NCBI GenBank assembly: GCA_024278455.1
Contig: JAJRTE010000147.1
Span: 1 to 64,000, forward strand
Direction of reading: 5' to 3'
DNA: 64,000 nucleotides
Source of the DNA: Myxococcota bacterium
Lineage (GTDB): Bacteria; Myxococcota_A; UBA796; JAJRTE01
Each line of letters begins with the position of its first letter. Positions within the stretch are counted from its first letter, which is position 1. Shown in pieces: positions 7,857-17,566 of the stretch. The notes below the pieces were generated by a model. The model was not told where the DNA came from. It saw only the letters and a list, made by a program, of their open reading frames with translations, and made no database searches. The position numbers and the translations under genes are program-made.

Positions 7857-10800
7857 TCATTCACGCCGGAGCGTGACGAGCAACCTGATCTCGGGGCGAG
7901 TATCGAACAGCGCGCAAGCTTCCACCGGCATGTCCTTGCGGATCTCGTGTACGAGCTTGAAGGCCTCGTGGACGTGTGCCCGGACCATCTTGGGGTTCCT
8001 GGCCATGGAAGCCAGGCGCGCGCTGAGGGCGAGTGCACGGACGAGGAGAAGACGAAGCCCGGCGGCCCTGAGGCGAGGCTTGATGTCGGCGAGCACCTCC
8101 CATGCTTCCTCCCGGTCACCGCGGACGACCAGGCCCTCGGCGTAGAACAGCCGCGCCTCGAGGATACCGGGGACATCGCCGAGCTTCTCGGTTGCGGACA
8201 GGCTTCTCCGAATGGTAATGATCCCTTCCCGAATCGACCCGAGGTGTATGAGTGCTGCTCCCGCGAACCGGCGTGCTCGAGCCTCCAAGGGACGATATCG
8301 TCCGGCTCGGGCCAGGTCGATGGCCTCGCCGGCGGCGACCCGGGCGACTTTCGGTTTGCCTCGAGCCAACGCCAACTGGCCGAGCAACAGGTGTTTCATG
8401 CAGCGGAGGTACTGGTTGGGTTCGTGCTTGAGGGCATCGGTCATCGCATCGACCTGGGCCTGCGCTGTTTCCAGGTCGCGACGCTCGATGGCGATGGCGG
8501 CCAGCGTGGCATGGACCCCCGCGAGGTCGCCTGCCTGGCCGGTCTGCTCGAGTGCTTCGAGGCTGCGGGCGGCCAGGGATGAGGCGGTCTCGAGGTCTCC
8601 GGTAAGGGCGCGAACCTGGGCTTCATCCCGCTGGCACAGCATGAAGAAGGTATCCCGGCCCCATGCCCGGGACAGGTTGGCGGCCTCTGAGAAGTGCTTG
8701 ATGGCCTGTTTCAGGCGACATTCCTGGACAGCGACCAGGCCGAGTCCGTGGACGGCCCGGCTCGCCAATCCGTTATCATTCAGTTTGTTCGCTGCGATGA
8801 GGGCGTCCGCGAAACACTTTCTGGCGACATCGAAGTCTCCCTGATACCACATGCTCGACGCCAGGCCCAACGTGGCCCAGACTAGGCTGTCGCGGGCCCC
8901 ACCGTCGCGCAGCACCTTGATTGCCTCTGAAAACTGGACGCAGGCGGTCCGATGGTCACCGCGGTCCGCGGCCAGTTCCGCCAATGCGGAGAGGGCTTTC
9001 CCCTGGATCTCGGGCTTGCCAGCCTCTTCCGCGCGGGCGGCAGCAGTTCGGAGATGACTCGATGTGCGCTCGTAGGTTGCCTGCCCGCGTTCCAACCTGC
9101 CAAGGAGCAGGTGCGCGTCGGGAGCAATACCAGGCTCGACTTCCGGGGCATGACCGGCGGCCTCGATGGCTTTTTCGAGCAGGGGGCGGCATTCGTCATG
9201 CAGGCCCAGTTTGAAGCGTGTCGCGGCGGCCTTGACCAGGAGGGGGCCGGCCTTCGCGAAGGCATGTCCGTCGAACAGGTGCAGGGCGACCATCTCCAGG
9301 GATTCGGTGTCGCCGTCGCCGTGAACGGTGGTCCATGCTTCTGCCGCCACCCGGTGGAGCTTTCTCGTGATTGCCGGCACCAGGGATTCGCGCAGGATTT
9401 TGGCCATCCACGGGTGATAGAACCAGAACAAGCTATTGTGCCCCGCTGGCATTTCCACCAGGATCCGGCGTGCCATCAGATGGTCCAGCAGGTCCAGGAG
9501 TTCGTCCTCGGTCACCGGTGTGACCAGACGGAGCCAAGGATAGGTGCACGGCCGTCCGAGGACAGCCATCTGTTCGAGCAACCTGCGGGGCGTGTCCGGC
9601 AACAGTGCCACGCGCTCGCGAAAGGCGTTGCCGAAGGCCCGGCCCAGGTCTTCCACGGTCTCCGATTCGTCCGGGACCAAGAGCGTCCAGCCGGAGATGT
9701 CGTCGCCGCTTACCGCGTGGGGGGCGAGGTCGCCGCGGTCCACCATCATGCGGATGGCCTCGAGGACGTGAAGGGGAATGCCTCGTGTTTCCTGGTAGAG
9801 GATCGTCCCGACCGGACCCAGGTCGATGTGTCCGCCCAGCATGGAGTCGATCATCTTGCCGACCTCGGGCTCGGAGAGAGGCCGAAGCTCGAGCGTTTCG
9901 ACCAGTGGCGGGCCATCGCCGCACCACCTTTTCAGTGTGGTGCTTTCTGGCTGTGCCGGCGTGGAGATGGTTCCCACGAGGAGCACGGGAGATCTTCCGG
10001 CGTCCGGACCGCGGAGTGCCACGGTCTCGAGCAGGTCCAGGGATGAGCTGTCGGCCCACTGCAGTTCGCGCAAGGCCAGCACGGTGGGGCCTGGAAGGAT
10101 GGCATCGAGGAAAGCCTGGAGTGCCTCGGTCAGGCGTTCTCGTTCCACGTGGGGAGCGGCGTCTCCGACGGCGGGGGAGTGTGCGGGCAGCAGGGCGGCG
10201 ACAGGAGGAAAAGCCCTGGCCAGCACGGGGAGATGGGCGCCCAACTCGACCTGGACGAGGTTGACCTCGCGCCGCAGGAGGTAGGCAACGAGGGCCTCGA
10301 GGAGTTCCACCAGGCCATGGAATGGGCGGCTGGCACCCTGATGACACCGGGCGGTGAACACGGCGATGCCTCGAGCGCGCGCGCCGGACAGGGCGTCGTT
10401 CATCAACTGCCCCTTGCCCATGCCGGGCTCCCCGAGAATCACGTCGATTCCCCCCACTCCCGCCTGCAGCAGGGAGACCGAGCCGGCGAGCCGCCTCCTG
10501 GCGTTCTCCCGTCCGACGAAGGCGGGTTCGAACAGGCGCACCTCTGGGGCAGTCTCGACCGGGACGACGAGCGGAGCAGCCAGTCCCTCCTTTCTCCAGG
10601 CTTCCTCGACGAAGACCTTGAGCACCCGCTCGACTTCCCGGCCGCTTTGGGGTCGTGCCAGCGGCTCCTTCTCGAGCAGCCTCAAGACGACATCACGCAA
10701 CGGGGGGGGCACGTTTGGGTAGCATGCCTCGAGGGGGACAGGAGGCTCGTTGACGTGCTTGAGGATGTAGGCGATGGCCTCTTCGGCGACGAAGGGCAAT

Positions 10801-11444
10801 TCTCCGGTCAACAAGAGGTACATGACCACGCCGAACGAGTAAAGGTCGGAGCGATGGTCACATGGGGCGCCCGTGACCTGCTCGGGCGAACAGAAGGCGT
10901 AGGTGCCGACGGCGTCGGTACGGTGCCGTGACCTGTCGGCGTCGAGTTCTCGAGCAATGCCGAAGTCGATGAGCTTGACCTTTTCGTCCGGTGTCACCAG
11001 GATGTTGGCCGGCTTGAGGTCCAGGTGCACCAGGTTGCGACTGTGGATGTGGTCGAGCGCGCTGGCGATCTGGATACCGAGCAACGCGGCCATCTTGTCG
11101 CGTTCGGGTCCGGGGCGCAAGTCCCGCTCCTTGAGGAAATCCGTCAGCGGCGCGCCATCCACGAACTCCATGACGAGGTACGGACAGCCCTCGTGCACAC
11201 CGCTTTCGAAACTCCTGATGACGTTCGGATGGTCGCAACGCGACATCGCCCGGTGTTCCCGGCGATAGGTCAGCAGGACGGCCTCTTTGTCCGTGGGCGA
11301 GTAGTGGATTTTCAGGGCGTAGTACTGGCCGGAACGGGTATCCTGGACCTTGAGTACCTGGCCCATGCCTCCCGCGCCGATCGTGGTCACGATGCGGTAA
11401 GGACCTATTCTGTCGTCAACGGCTCCAGGATGATGGGTACTCAC
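7857..11444 (-). CDS. Serine/threonine protein kinase with AAA/STAND-like ATPase and TPR repeats
   Basis: A 1195-residue signalling protein. The PknB-type kinase (about residues 13-270) has the glycine loop IGAGGMGQV, the ATP-binding Lys in YALKIHY, a catalytic loop HLDLKPANIL (Leu replaces the Arg of HRD), DFGIARE and SPEQ in place of APE. An ATPase-like module follows (about 300-690), then helical TPR-type repeats to the end. The nucleotide-binding motifs are eroded: Walker A reads GEPGMGKG, lacking the Ser/Thr after Lys, and the usual LEDLHWAD block reads LRELQWAD. This family (kinase-ATPase-TPR) is common in Myxococcota and acts as a cytoplasmic sensor-effector; targets are unknown. The start is GTG at 11444, fixed by DRIGPYRIV near the N-terminus. 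Confidence 0.88.
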   Translation of the reverse strand: MSTHHPGAVDDRIGPYRIVTTIGAGGMGQVLKVQDTRSGQYYALKIHYSPTDKEAVLLTYRREHRAMSRCDHPNVIRSFESGVHEGCPYLVMEFVDGAPLTDFLKERDLRPGPERDKMAALLGIQIASALDHIHSRNLVHLDLKPANILVTPDEKVKLIDFGIARELDADRSRHRTDAVGTYAFCSPEQVTGAPCDHRSDLYSFGVVMYLLLTGELPFVAEEAIAYILKHVNEPPVPLEACYPNVPPPLRDVVLRLLEKEPLARPQSGREVERVLKVFVEEAWRKEGLAAPLVVPVETAPEVRLFEPAFVGRENARRRLAGSVSLLQAGVGGIDVILGEPGMGKGQLMNDALSGARARGIAVFTARCHQGASRPFHGLVELLEALVAYLLRREVNLVQVELGAHLPVLARAFPPVAALLPAHSPAVGDAAPHVERERLTEALQAFLDAILPGPTVLALRELQWADSSSLDLLETVALRGPDAGRSPVLLVGTISTPAQPESTTLKRWCGDGPPLVETLELRPLSEPEVGKMIDSMLGGHIDLGPVGTILYQETRGIPLHVLEAIRMMVDRGDLAPHAVSGDDISGWTLLVPDESETVEDLGRAFGNAFRERVALLPDTPRRLLEQMAVLGRPCTYPWLRLVTPVTEDELLDLLDHLMARRILVEMPAGHNSLFWFYHPWMAKILRESLVPAITRKLHRVAAEAWTTVHGDGDTESLEMVALHLFDGHAFAKAGPLLVKAAATRFKLGLHDECRPLLEKAIEAAGHAPEVEPGIAPDAHLLLGRLERGQATYERTSSHLRTAAARAEEAGKPEIQGKALSALAELAADRGDHRTACVQFSEAIKVLRDGGARDSLVWATLGLASSMWYQGDFDVARKCFADALIAANKLNDNGLASRAVHGLGLVAVQECRLKQAIKHFSEAANLSRAWGRDTFFMLCQRDEAQVRALTGDLETASSLAARSLEALEQTGQAGDLAGVHATLAAIAIERRDLETAQAQVDAMTDALKHEPNQYLRCMKHLLLGQLALARGKPKVARVAAGEAIDLARAGRYRPLEARARRFAGAALIHLGSIREGIITIRRSLSATEKLGDVPGILEARLFYAEGLVVRGDREEAWEVLADIKPRLRAAGLRLLLVRALALSARLASMARNPKMVRAHVHEAFKLVHEIRKDMPVEACALFDTRPEIRLLVTLRRE

Positions 11445-11579
11445 GAGGCATGTTTCCGTTCGAGTCGAGACCCCCCGACGGGCTCCCCCGCGCGCCTGCT
11501 GCGCCGGCCAGGGTTGGCACGAGACATCCCGGGAGCGGTGCCGGGTCTCAACGCCGCCGGCACCTGGGACAACGGAAAG

Positions 11580-11609
11580 ATTCTAAGCGCCAACCGGCTC
11601 CTCTTGCAA
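11580..11609 (-). promoter_or_regulatory. Predicted promoter for the kinase
   Basis: On the minus strand TTGCAA (11609-11604), an 18-base spacer and TAGAAT (11585-11580) lie about 135 bases before the GTG start. Confidence 0.3.
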
Positions 11610-11644
11610 CAAGATTTCTGTCACTGCGCGCGGACATCCCGCCG

Positions 11645-13600
11645 TCACCGGACCCGGCTCCGGCCGCGATCCACCACTTCTCCGGCCAGACGGACGAGCC
11701 GGGCAAGGCCTCGAAAGCGTTTCAAGGCCTCCAACTCGGACCGAACGCCGGCAAGTGCCCGCTCCGTCTGCTCGCACCGTGCCTTCCACGCCGAAGTGGC
11801 CTCCCGCTGATCGTCCAGCGCGCCCTCGAGGCCCTCGATGCGCGATCGCGTCCGGGCTTCCGCGGCGGCCAGCGCGGCGTCGGCCGCCGAAAGCCTCGAG
11901 GCCAGGCCGGCGATGTCATCGTTCAGCCGGTCCCTGGTCTGCCACAACGCTTGAATCTCTTCCTCCTTCTTGGAGAGTTCCTCCCGGAGCCGGTAGTGCT
12001 CGGCACGCAGTTCCGTTGCCTGCCGTCGCGCCGCGTCATGGCGGGTGCGCCAGTGGGCGGCATCCTGGAGTGCCTTCTCCAGCCGTTGGCGAAGCCCTCG
12101 AGCCAGCTCCTCGAGGTTGGCGACATCGGCCTCGAGCGCGTCCCGCTGGGTCAGACATTTTTCCAGCTCGAGGGATTTCTTGACGACGTCCCGCCGGGAG
12201 GCTGCGAGGTCACGTTGAAGGGCGACCAGGTCGGCCCCGGCAGCGTCCTCCCTTTCCGCCGCCACCAGGATAGCGTTCTCCTGCCCTCGCGCGGCCGCCT
12301 CGAGGGACGTACTGAGCTTGCCCACGGCGTCCATCAACCCTCGAACCTGGGCCGTCAGTTCGGCATTCTCCTGGTCCTTCTTTGCGATGTCGGACTCCAG
12401 GTCCTGGAGTCTGTGGCGGGTCTCAGCAAGCTGGGTCTCCAACTCTCCGGCCTGTTCGCTGCGCTGGGCGAGGGCCGTGACCAGCGTCACGTGCCCGTGC
12501 CTCCGCGCGGGCTCGCGCGCGATCTCCACGAAAGGGGCCAGGGCATGCGCCGGGGCGAATCGCTCTTCGGCGAGTTGTCGCGCGCGCCTCTTTTTCGCCG
12601 CCACCAGTTCGGCATCGCCGATCACCTGCTCCAGAACGAGATCGAAGCCAGCGTCGTCGCCGTGCGACACGACCCAACCGGCATCGTAGTCGGCGATCCA
12701 CGCCGCCAGGGGCTGATGGGCACCGATGACCAGCGGGGTGCCGCACGCCAGGGCGTCCACCTGGCGGAACGACAGCGCCATTTCCCGCTCGAGGTTCCTG
12801 GCGGTGACGTCCACGACACACCAGGAGCGGGCGATGAGGGTGCACATCTCCGGATGATCCAGGAGCGGGTGCACCACGACTCGAGGACCGTTCGGGACAG
12901 GGGCGGGGGGGATCTCGTCCCCTTCGGCTTTCAGCGGATAGGCTCCCCGCCACAGGTGCAATGTCCCGCGTCCGTCGGCGTCGAGCCGCGCTGCCACGCG
13001 CTCCAAGGCCCAGCTCGAGTCCTGCCAGGGCCAGGCCACCCCGCCCGATACGAAGGCCGGGTCTTCCGCCATGGGCACGCCGCCCGCGTCCGCCACGGCA
13101 GCAATCGGTACCACGGCGATACGGTCCTCGCGGCAGTCGACGCCGGACAGGGCCATCGCCCCGAGGTAGAAATGCTTTTGCCGATCCGTGGTGACCAGGA
13201 AGTAGTCGGCCCGGGACAGGGCCTCCACCAGCGACAGCATCTCTTAGGAGACGTCCACCTCCTCCCACTGCGCCTCGAGCACTCGAGGGGCGAAAAGATC
13301 GACCGCGATGGGTAGGTCGAGGTCGGCCAGCATCGCCACGTCGTAGGTGCCTTCAACGAGGACCAGGTCAGGGGCCACTGCCTTGACGAGCGAGACCAGT
13401 TCCCGCTTCCCCTCGAAAGGGTGCACCGGGGGCAACCCCGGCACTGGCCGGTTCTCCAGGTCGCGCCGGCGGCTGGCATAGCATACCTCGAAACCGTGGG
13501 CGGCGAGGCCGATGCCGTTGCCGTAGGCGCGGACCGCCATGCCGGGCACCGGGTAGGGACCACCTGGAAGCCTTCCGTGAAACACGATCAGGATTCGCAT
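11645..13600 (-). pseudogene. Glycosyltransferase-like protein with C-terminal coiled coil, interrupted by one in-frame TAA
   Basis: The gene begins at the ATG at 13600 (GGAG six bases upstream) with a GT-B-like N-terminus, MRILIVFHGRLPGGPY. Codon 119 is TAA (13246-13244), but the same frame continues without another stop for a further 533 codons to 11645. The continuation completes the fold: ADYFLVTTDRQKHF, a donor-site region FRQVDALACGTPLVIG, then a long heptad-rich coiled coil (about residues 390-620) and a basic tail. No shift of frame is needed, so a single base change explains the break. It could be a young pseudogene, a sequencing error or a read-through stop; an ATG four bases after the stop could also restart translation. 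It lies 38 bases after the radical SAM fusion, probably in the same operon. Confidence 0.65.
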
Positions 13601-13638
13601 GACACACTCCAATATCGCAATTCGACCACGCCGGCGCG

Positions 13639-15969
13639 CTAGGTCCCGCCACCCCGGGACCAGGTCTCGAGTTCAGCCCTGGTGATCTCGAGCGCGTTGG
13701 GGGAAAACGGGTAACGACAGTGGCGACAGGGCTCCTGGAAGTGCAGGCGGCCATGGTACACGGCGGTACGCAGCTCCTTGACATGGGGACCGCGCCACCA
13801 GATGTCCACGAGGTCGTCTCGAGTCACTTCTCCAAGCCTGAGCTTCAGGAAGCGGTCCCGGTCGCACACCGTCACCTTGCCGTCCCAGCTCACTGTGGGC
13901 GTCTTGAACGGCCCGGCACACCGTGGGGCACGCCCGGTATCCCGATCGATGAGCGGGTCTTTCACGCCAAGGTCCCGCGCGACTCGGGACAGCCGCTCGT
14001 TGGCCTCCCGCTGCTCGAGGAACGTGCTTGCATCCTCCCGCCGGAACAGCAGGATGTCGCCGGCACCGGTCTCCTGGCCCGGCCGCCCGGCGTGCACCAG
14101 CGGCCCGGCCGGCATCGAGGGACCAGGAAGAGGGCCGCCCACGACGACCGCCGGGGCAGACAGGCCCTGGTCGGTCAGGCGCCGAGTCCAGAATTCCCGA
14201 AACGCCACCGCGTCGGACAGGTTCTCCTTAAGCACGGTTAACACGAGCACCAACCGGACCTGTTCGGCCCGTTTCATGACCTTGCGCGCCACGAGGTAGT
14301 CGAGCCGCTCCGACACCACGTTGAACAGGTCTGCCCCGTTGACCCGCCGGTAGCTCTCCGGCGTTGCGGCGTCCAGCACGATGAACCAGGTCTGGGGCAC
14401 GTTGGTCGCTTCCAGCGCCACATCCACGTACTCCGTGTTCATCAGGGTGGCGAACGTGTCCACCCGGATGCGACGGAAGACGCCGCGCGGGCCCGATCTG
14501 TCCAGGAGGAAGCGGTAGATTGGAACGAATTCGGGATGGAGCAACGGGTCGCCCCGCCAGCCCAATCGCACCTCGTCGAGCTGGACACGTGCCTGCTCGA
14601 GTTCCGGCACGAACTTCTTGACAAGCTCGAACCCCATGAAACCGCGGTTGAAATTCAAATACCCGCGGTTCCTCATGTCATAGTACTCGAACGGGTCCTC
14701 GTAGCAGCGGTCAAAAGGGACCTCGAGCTTGGCGCACAACTGCGCAAACCGTTCGGCGGAGCGGAAGGGATCGTGCCCGGGATTGACATCCGACACGTCG
14801 GACAGCTCGAGGCACAATGACGTGCCGGGCATGACGACATGGTCTCGTCGTGGGGGCCGCAGGCGTGCCCTTATGGCTCGAGCTGCGATTCGAGTGAATT
14901 CTCGCGTGATTTGCATCAGTGAATCCGATGACTCCCTCAGATAGCAATCCTGTATGCAGGGTCGGGAGCAGGCCTTGACGGCCTTGCGGCGTTCCCGCAG
15001 TTCGGGCGACGCCCACAGCTCCTGGAGGGTCCGGGTCCGCACGTTCCCGAACCGGCCGGCCAGGAAGTCCAGGTGGCCGTCGCACATGATGGCTTCCCCG
15101 TCGGCGTTGATGTACAGTTCCTTCCATCCGGCATAGCACCTGGCGCGACGAGGCGGCAGGTCTCCGCGCACGTGACGTTTCATGATCTCGAGTTCGTGCG
15201 GCGTGTTTGCCACCGTGAATCGCAGCGGATCCGTCTCCCGGCGGAAGGCCAGCACCTGGTCGACCATGCGGTCCAGGTCGGACCAGCGGGACTTCGGGAT
15301 CCCCAGGGCTCGAGCGGCCTGCGAAGCGGAATCTGTTTCGGGCTGAAACAAGGTGAGAAGCTGGATGCCCTGGAAGCCCCGGGCCTCGCACCAGCGGACG
15401 AACGCCGGGATGGCGTCCAGGTTGAGGTCGTTGACGACGGTGTTCACCACGATCTTGCGGGGCGGATTCCCCGCCGCCTCGTCCGCGTCGCGGATCAGGC
15501 GGTACCCCTCGAGCGCCCGATCGAACGTGTCCGGGCCCCGCACCCGATCATGGACCTCCCGGGGCCCGTCGATAGAAATGTTGAAGTGGAGCCGATCATA
15601 GGCGATCCGCGCGATGCCTCGAGCCGCCTCCGGCGAAATCAGCGTGCCGTTGGTGGTCAACGTGATGTAGAAGTCCTTGAGGCAGGCATACTCGAGGAGT
15701 TCCACGAGGTCGTCACGCATGAATGGTTCGCCGCCGAGCGGGTTGAGGATTCTGACGCCCCACAGGGCCACCTGGTCGATGATGTCCTTCACCTCGCGTG
15801 TGGTCAGCTCTCGGGGGACGTCGTAGCAGGTGTTGCACATCGGGCAGTGGAGGTTGCAGCGAAGTGTCAGGTTGATGGATACCCAGTCCGGACGCACCAG
15901 GGACCGCCTCGTCGCACGGGAGAGGTTGTAGAGAAGGTCCGTCCTGAGTTCGGGCAGGGTTCGGGTCAT
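13639..15969 (-). CDS. Radical SAM/SPASM protein fused to a second, cluster-less radical-SAM-like domain
   Basis: A 776-residue protein. The first half is a normal radical SAM enzyme: CNLHCPMC near residue 32, GGEPF, then a SPASM-type tail with CYAGWKELYIN, MCDGHLDF and CSRPCIQDC (to about residue 340). After a linker the second half (about 380-776) repeats the fold, with RLGWRGDPLLHPE where the GEP motif should be and a C-terminal CAGPFKTPTVSWDGKVTVC and CRHCRY. It has no CxxxCxxC; the equivalent position reads CLELSDVSD. The second half and its tail resemble the separate radical SAM gene at 5605. The start is ATG 15969, since the upstream frame is not conserved. Location next to a glycosyltransferase-like gene suggests modification of a peptide or surface glycan, but the substrate is unknown. 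Confidence 0.8.
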   Translation of the reverse strand: MTRTLPELRTDLLYNLSRATRRSLVRPDWVSINLTLRCNLHCPMCNTCYDVPRELTTREVKDIIDQVALWGVRILNPLGGEPFMRDDLVELLEYACLKDFYITLTTNGTLISPEAARGIARIAYDRLHFNISIDGPREVHDRVRGPDTFDRALEGYRLIRDADEAAGNPPRKIVVNTVVNDLNLDAIPAFVRWCEARGFQGIQLLTLFQPETDSASQAARALGIPKSRWSDLDRMVDQVLAFRRETDPLRFTVANTPHELEIMKRHVRGDLPPRRARCYAGWKELYINADGEAIMCDGHLDFLAGRFGNVRTRTLQELWASPELRERRKAVKACSRPCIQDCYLRESSDSLMQITREFTRIAARAIRARLRPPRRDHVVMPGTSLCLELSDVSDVNPGHDPFRSAERFAQLCAKLEVPFDRCYEDPFEYYDMRNRGYLNFNRGFMGFELVKKFVPELEQARVQLDEVRLGWRGDPLLHPEFVPIYRFLLDRSGPRGVFRRIRVDTFATLMNTEYVDVALEATNVPQTWFIVLDAATPESYRRVNGADLFNVVSERLDYLVARKVMKRAEQVRLVLVLTVLKENLSDAVAFREFWTRRLTDQGLSAPAVVVGGPLPGPSMPAGPLVHAGRPGQETGAGDILLFRREDASTFLEQREANERLSRVARDLGVKDPLIDRDTGRAPRCAGPFKTPTVSWDGKVTVCDRDRFLKLRLGEVTRDDLVDIWWRGPHVKELRTAVYHGRLHFQEPCRHCRYPFSPNALEITRAELETWSRGGGT

Positions 15970-16113
15970 GATGCGCACACCCACGGCCGATGGTGCGGCC
16001 AACGGTGCATGATAGCACGCCGCTCCCCCTTTTGCCTGTCGGATTGCGCCTCGAGTTCGTATAATCGCTCGAGCCAGGCACTCTGGCCGCCTCGAGTCGA
16101 ATGGCGAAACCGC

Positions 16114-17235
16114 ATGACGCACCGACCGGATCCGTCGCAGAATCTCCTGTCCACCGGGCCGTTCATTCGGCCGGGAAAGCGTGCCGCCAGGGTGTGTTCT
16201 CCTCGTTTCGGGCGGGGAGGGGCCTCGAGGAGGTCTCCCGGGTCGTCGTGGGTCCAGGTGGTGCTGAGTCTCGCCGCGCTGCTCGCGGCCGGTGCGTGCG
16301 CGGTGCGAGGGACGCAGCAACGCGGGCTCTACACCAGCATGGGGTACACCTACTATTCTTCTCCATTCCAGGAGCAAGCGGCGCTGCGGGGCGACGCCCA
16401 TGACGTGGTCTTTCCAGAATTGGGGGTGTTCGACCCTGCCGGCAGCACGTTCTCCGACTTCGCCGAAACGCTCGTCGTGCCAATCGGCGCCACCGGCGGC
16501 CGGAACGACCCGCACGCCGAAGCCCTTGCCACCCTTCCGGAGCGCTGCAGGAACACTTTCGGCGTCCAGGTATCGGTGGTGGGATGGATCTTTCTCGAGC
16601 GTTCGGAAGGAGAGGGGGGGAGCGGGAACGCGCGCGGGGACACCCCTCGAGCCGGTGCCCGCGGGTTCGACCCGGCCAATCCGGCGCATCGCTCCGCGCT
16701 CGTTTCTGCCGCCGTCAGACTCCAGTCCCTGGGCTTCGATGGCATCCAGGTGGACATGGAGCCGTTCCCCGTGGCGGACGTGCCCCACGTCGTGCACCTT
16801 CTCGAAGAGATCCGATCGGCCGCGGGCAAGGGGTTCGTTCTCTCCTTGTTCTGTCCCAAGTATGCCCGGGGGGTATCTGCCCAGTCGTCACACCCCGGCT
16901 ACACGTGGCAGACGCACCGCCCCTACCGGACGCTGGCGCGTCACTGCGACCAACTCGTCATCCCCCTCTACGACTACGGACGCCTGGCGGACACCGAGGC
17001 CGACTACCGCGCGCGCGTCGAAGAGGTCGTGCGAGACGTGCTGCCTCGAGGACGGCTTGCCGGCAGGTACTGGCTGGCCTTGCCGGCCTATCGCCACACG
17101 CCGGATCATCCGCCGGCCGAGACGGCCGCCACGGCGATGGACGTGATGGCACACCTGGATCGGCGTCCTGGCGGCGTGGTTCTGTTCGTGCACACGGGCG
17201 ACCCGGTAGACTACATCCCCGGCAGTGTCTGGTGA
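16114..17235 (+). CDS. GH18-like glycoside hydrolase lipoprotein
   Basis: About 373 residues. After a basic N-terminus the hydrophobic run VVLSLAALLAAGAC ends in a probable lipobox. The body is a single barrel-like domain with FDGIQVDMEPF, which matches the DxxDxDxE-type active-site strand of family 18 enzymes with Glu as the candidate acid. Other strands are visible (FVLSLFCPKY, LVIPLYDYG, YWLALPAYRH). Family members cleave chitin, peptidoglycan or related glycans; this one is presumably periplasmic or surface-exposed. The start is uncertain: no clear ribosome-binding site precedes 16114, and in-frame GTG codons closer to the signal peptide exist. Confidence 0.65.
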   Translation: MTHRPDPSQNLLSTGPFIRPGKRAARVCSPRFGRGGASRRSPGSSWVQVVLSLAALLAAGACAVRGTQQRGLYTSMGYTYYSSPFQEQAALRGDAHDVVFPELGVFDPAGSTFSDFAETLVVPIGATGGRNDPHAEALATLPERCRNTFGVQVSVVGWIFLERSEGEGGSGNARGDTPRAGARGFDPANPAHRSALVSAAVRLQSLGFDGIQVDMEPFPVADVPHVVHLLEEIRSAAGKGFVLSLFCPKYARGVSAQSSHPGYTWQTHRPYRTLARHCDQLVIPLYDYGRLADTEADYRARVEEVVRDVLPRGRLAGRYWLALPAYRHTPDHPPAETAATAMDVMAHLDRRPGGVVLFVHTGDPVDYIPGSVW

Positions 17236-17260
17236 CCTTCGCGGGCGGCGAGCAGGTCCT

Positions 17261-17427
17261 TACTCTTCACTCTTCACTCTTCACTCTTCACTCTTCACTC
17301 TCTACTCCCTACTCTCTACTCTCTACTCCCCACTCCCTACTCTTCACTCCCTACTCTTCGCTCTTCACTCTTCACTCTTCACTCTCTACTCTCTACTCTC
17401 TACTCCCCACTCCCCACTCCCCTCCCC
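17261..17427. repeat. Degenerate heptamer tandem repeat (YACTCYY)
   Basis: About 24 consecutive seven-base units with the core ACTC: ACTCTTC, ACTCTCT, ACTCCCT and ACTCCCC, in clustered order. The strand is purely pyrimidine apart from the A in each unit and one G (CGCTC). It starts about 25 bases after the GH18-like stop codon. It resembles the short tandemly repeated heptamers described in cyanobacteria and seen in many environmental genomes. Confidence 0.9.
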
Positions 17428-17483
17428 ACGTCGATCGTGGGCCTGCCTCTCACCTTGTCCGTGACGCAAGGATTGTGGATAGG

Positions 17484-17511
17484 TTGATCACTGAACAGCC
17501 TTCATGATAAT
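17484..17511 (+). promoter_or_regulatory. Predicted sigma-70 promoter for the zinc-ribbon/YIP1 gene
   Basis: TTGATC (17484-17489), a 16-base spacer and GATAAT (17506-17511) precede the ATG at 17567. AGGGAG is the likely ribosome-binding site. Confidence 0.4.
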
Positions 17512-17566
17512 GTGCAAGGACTGGCAAGGGGACGCCAGATGAGCGACTGAGCAGGGAGACGATATC

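Noticed and set aside
17261-17427. Heptamer block as a CRISPR array
   Set aside because: Units are seven bases with no spacers and no cas genes nearby.
16584-17507. Plus-strand frame running through the GH18-like gene and the heptamer repeats
   Set aside because: Out of frame with the lipoprotein; the LHSSLFTL-type stretch is only translated repeat DNA.
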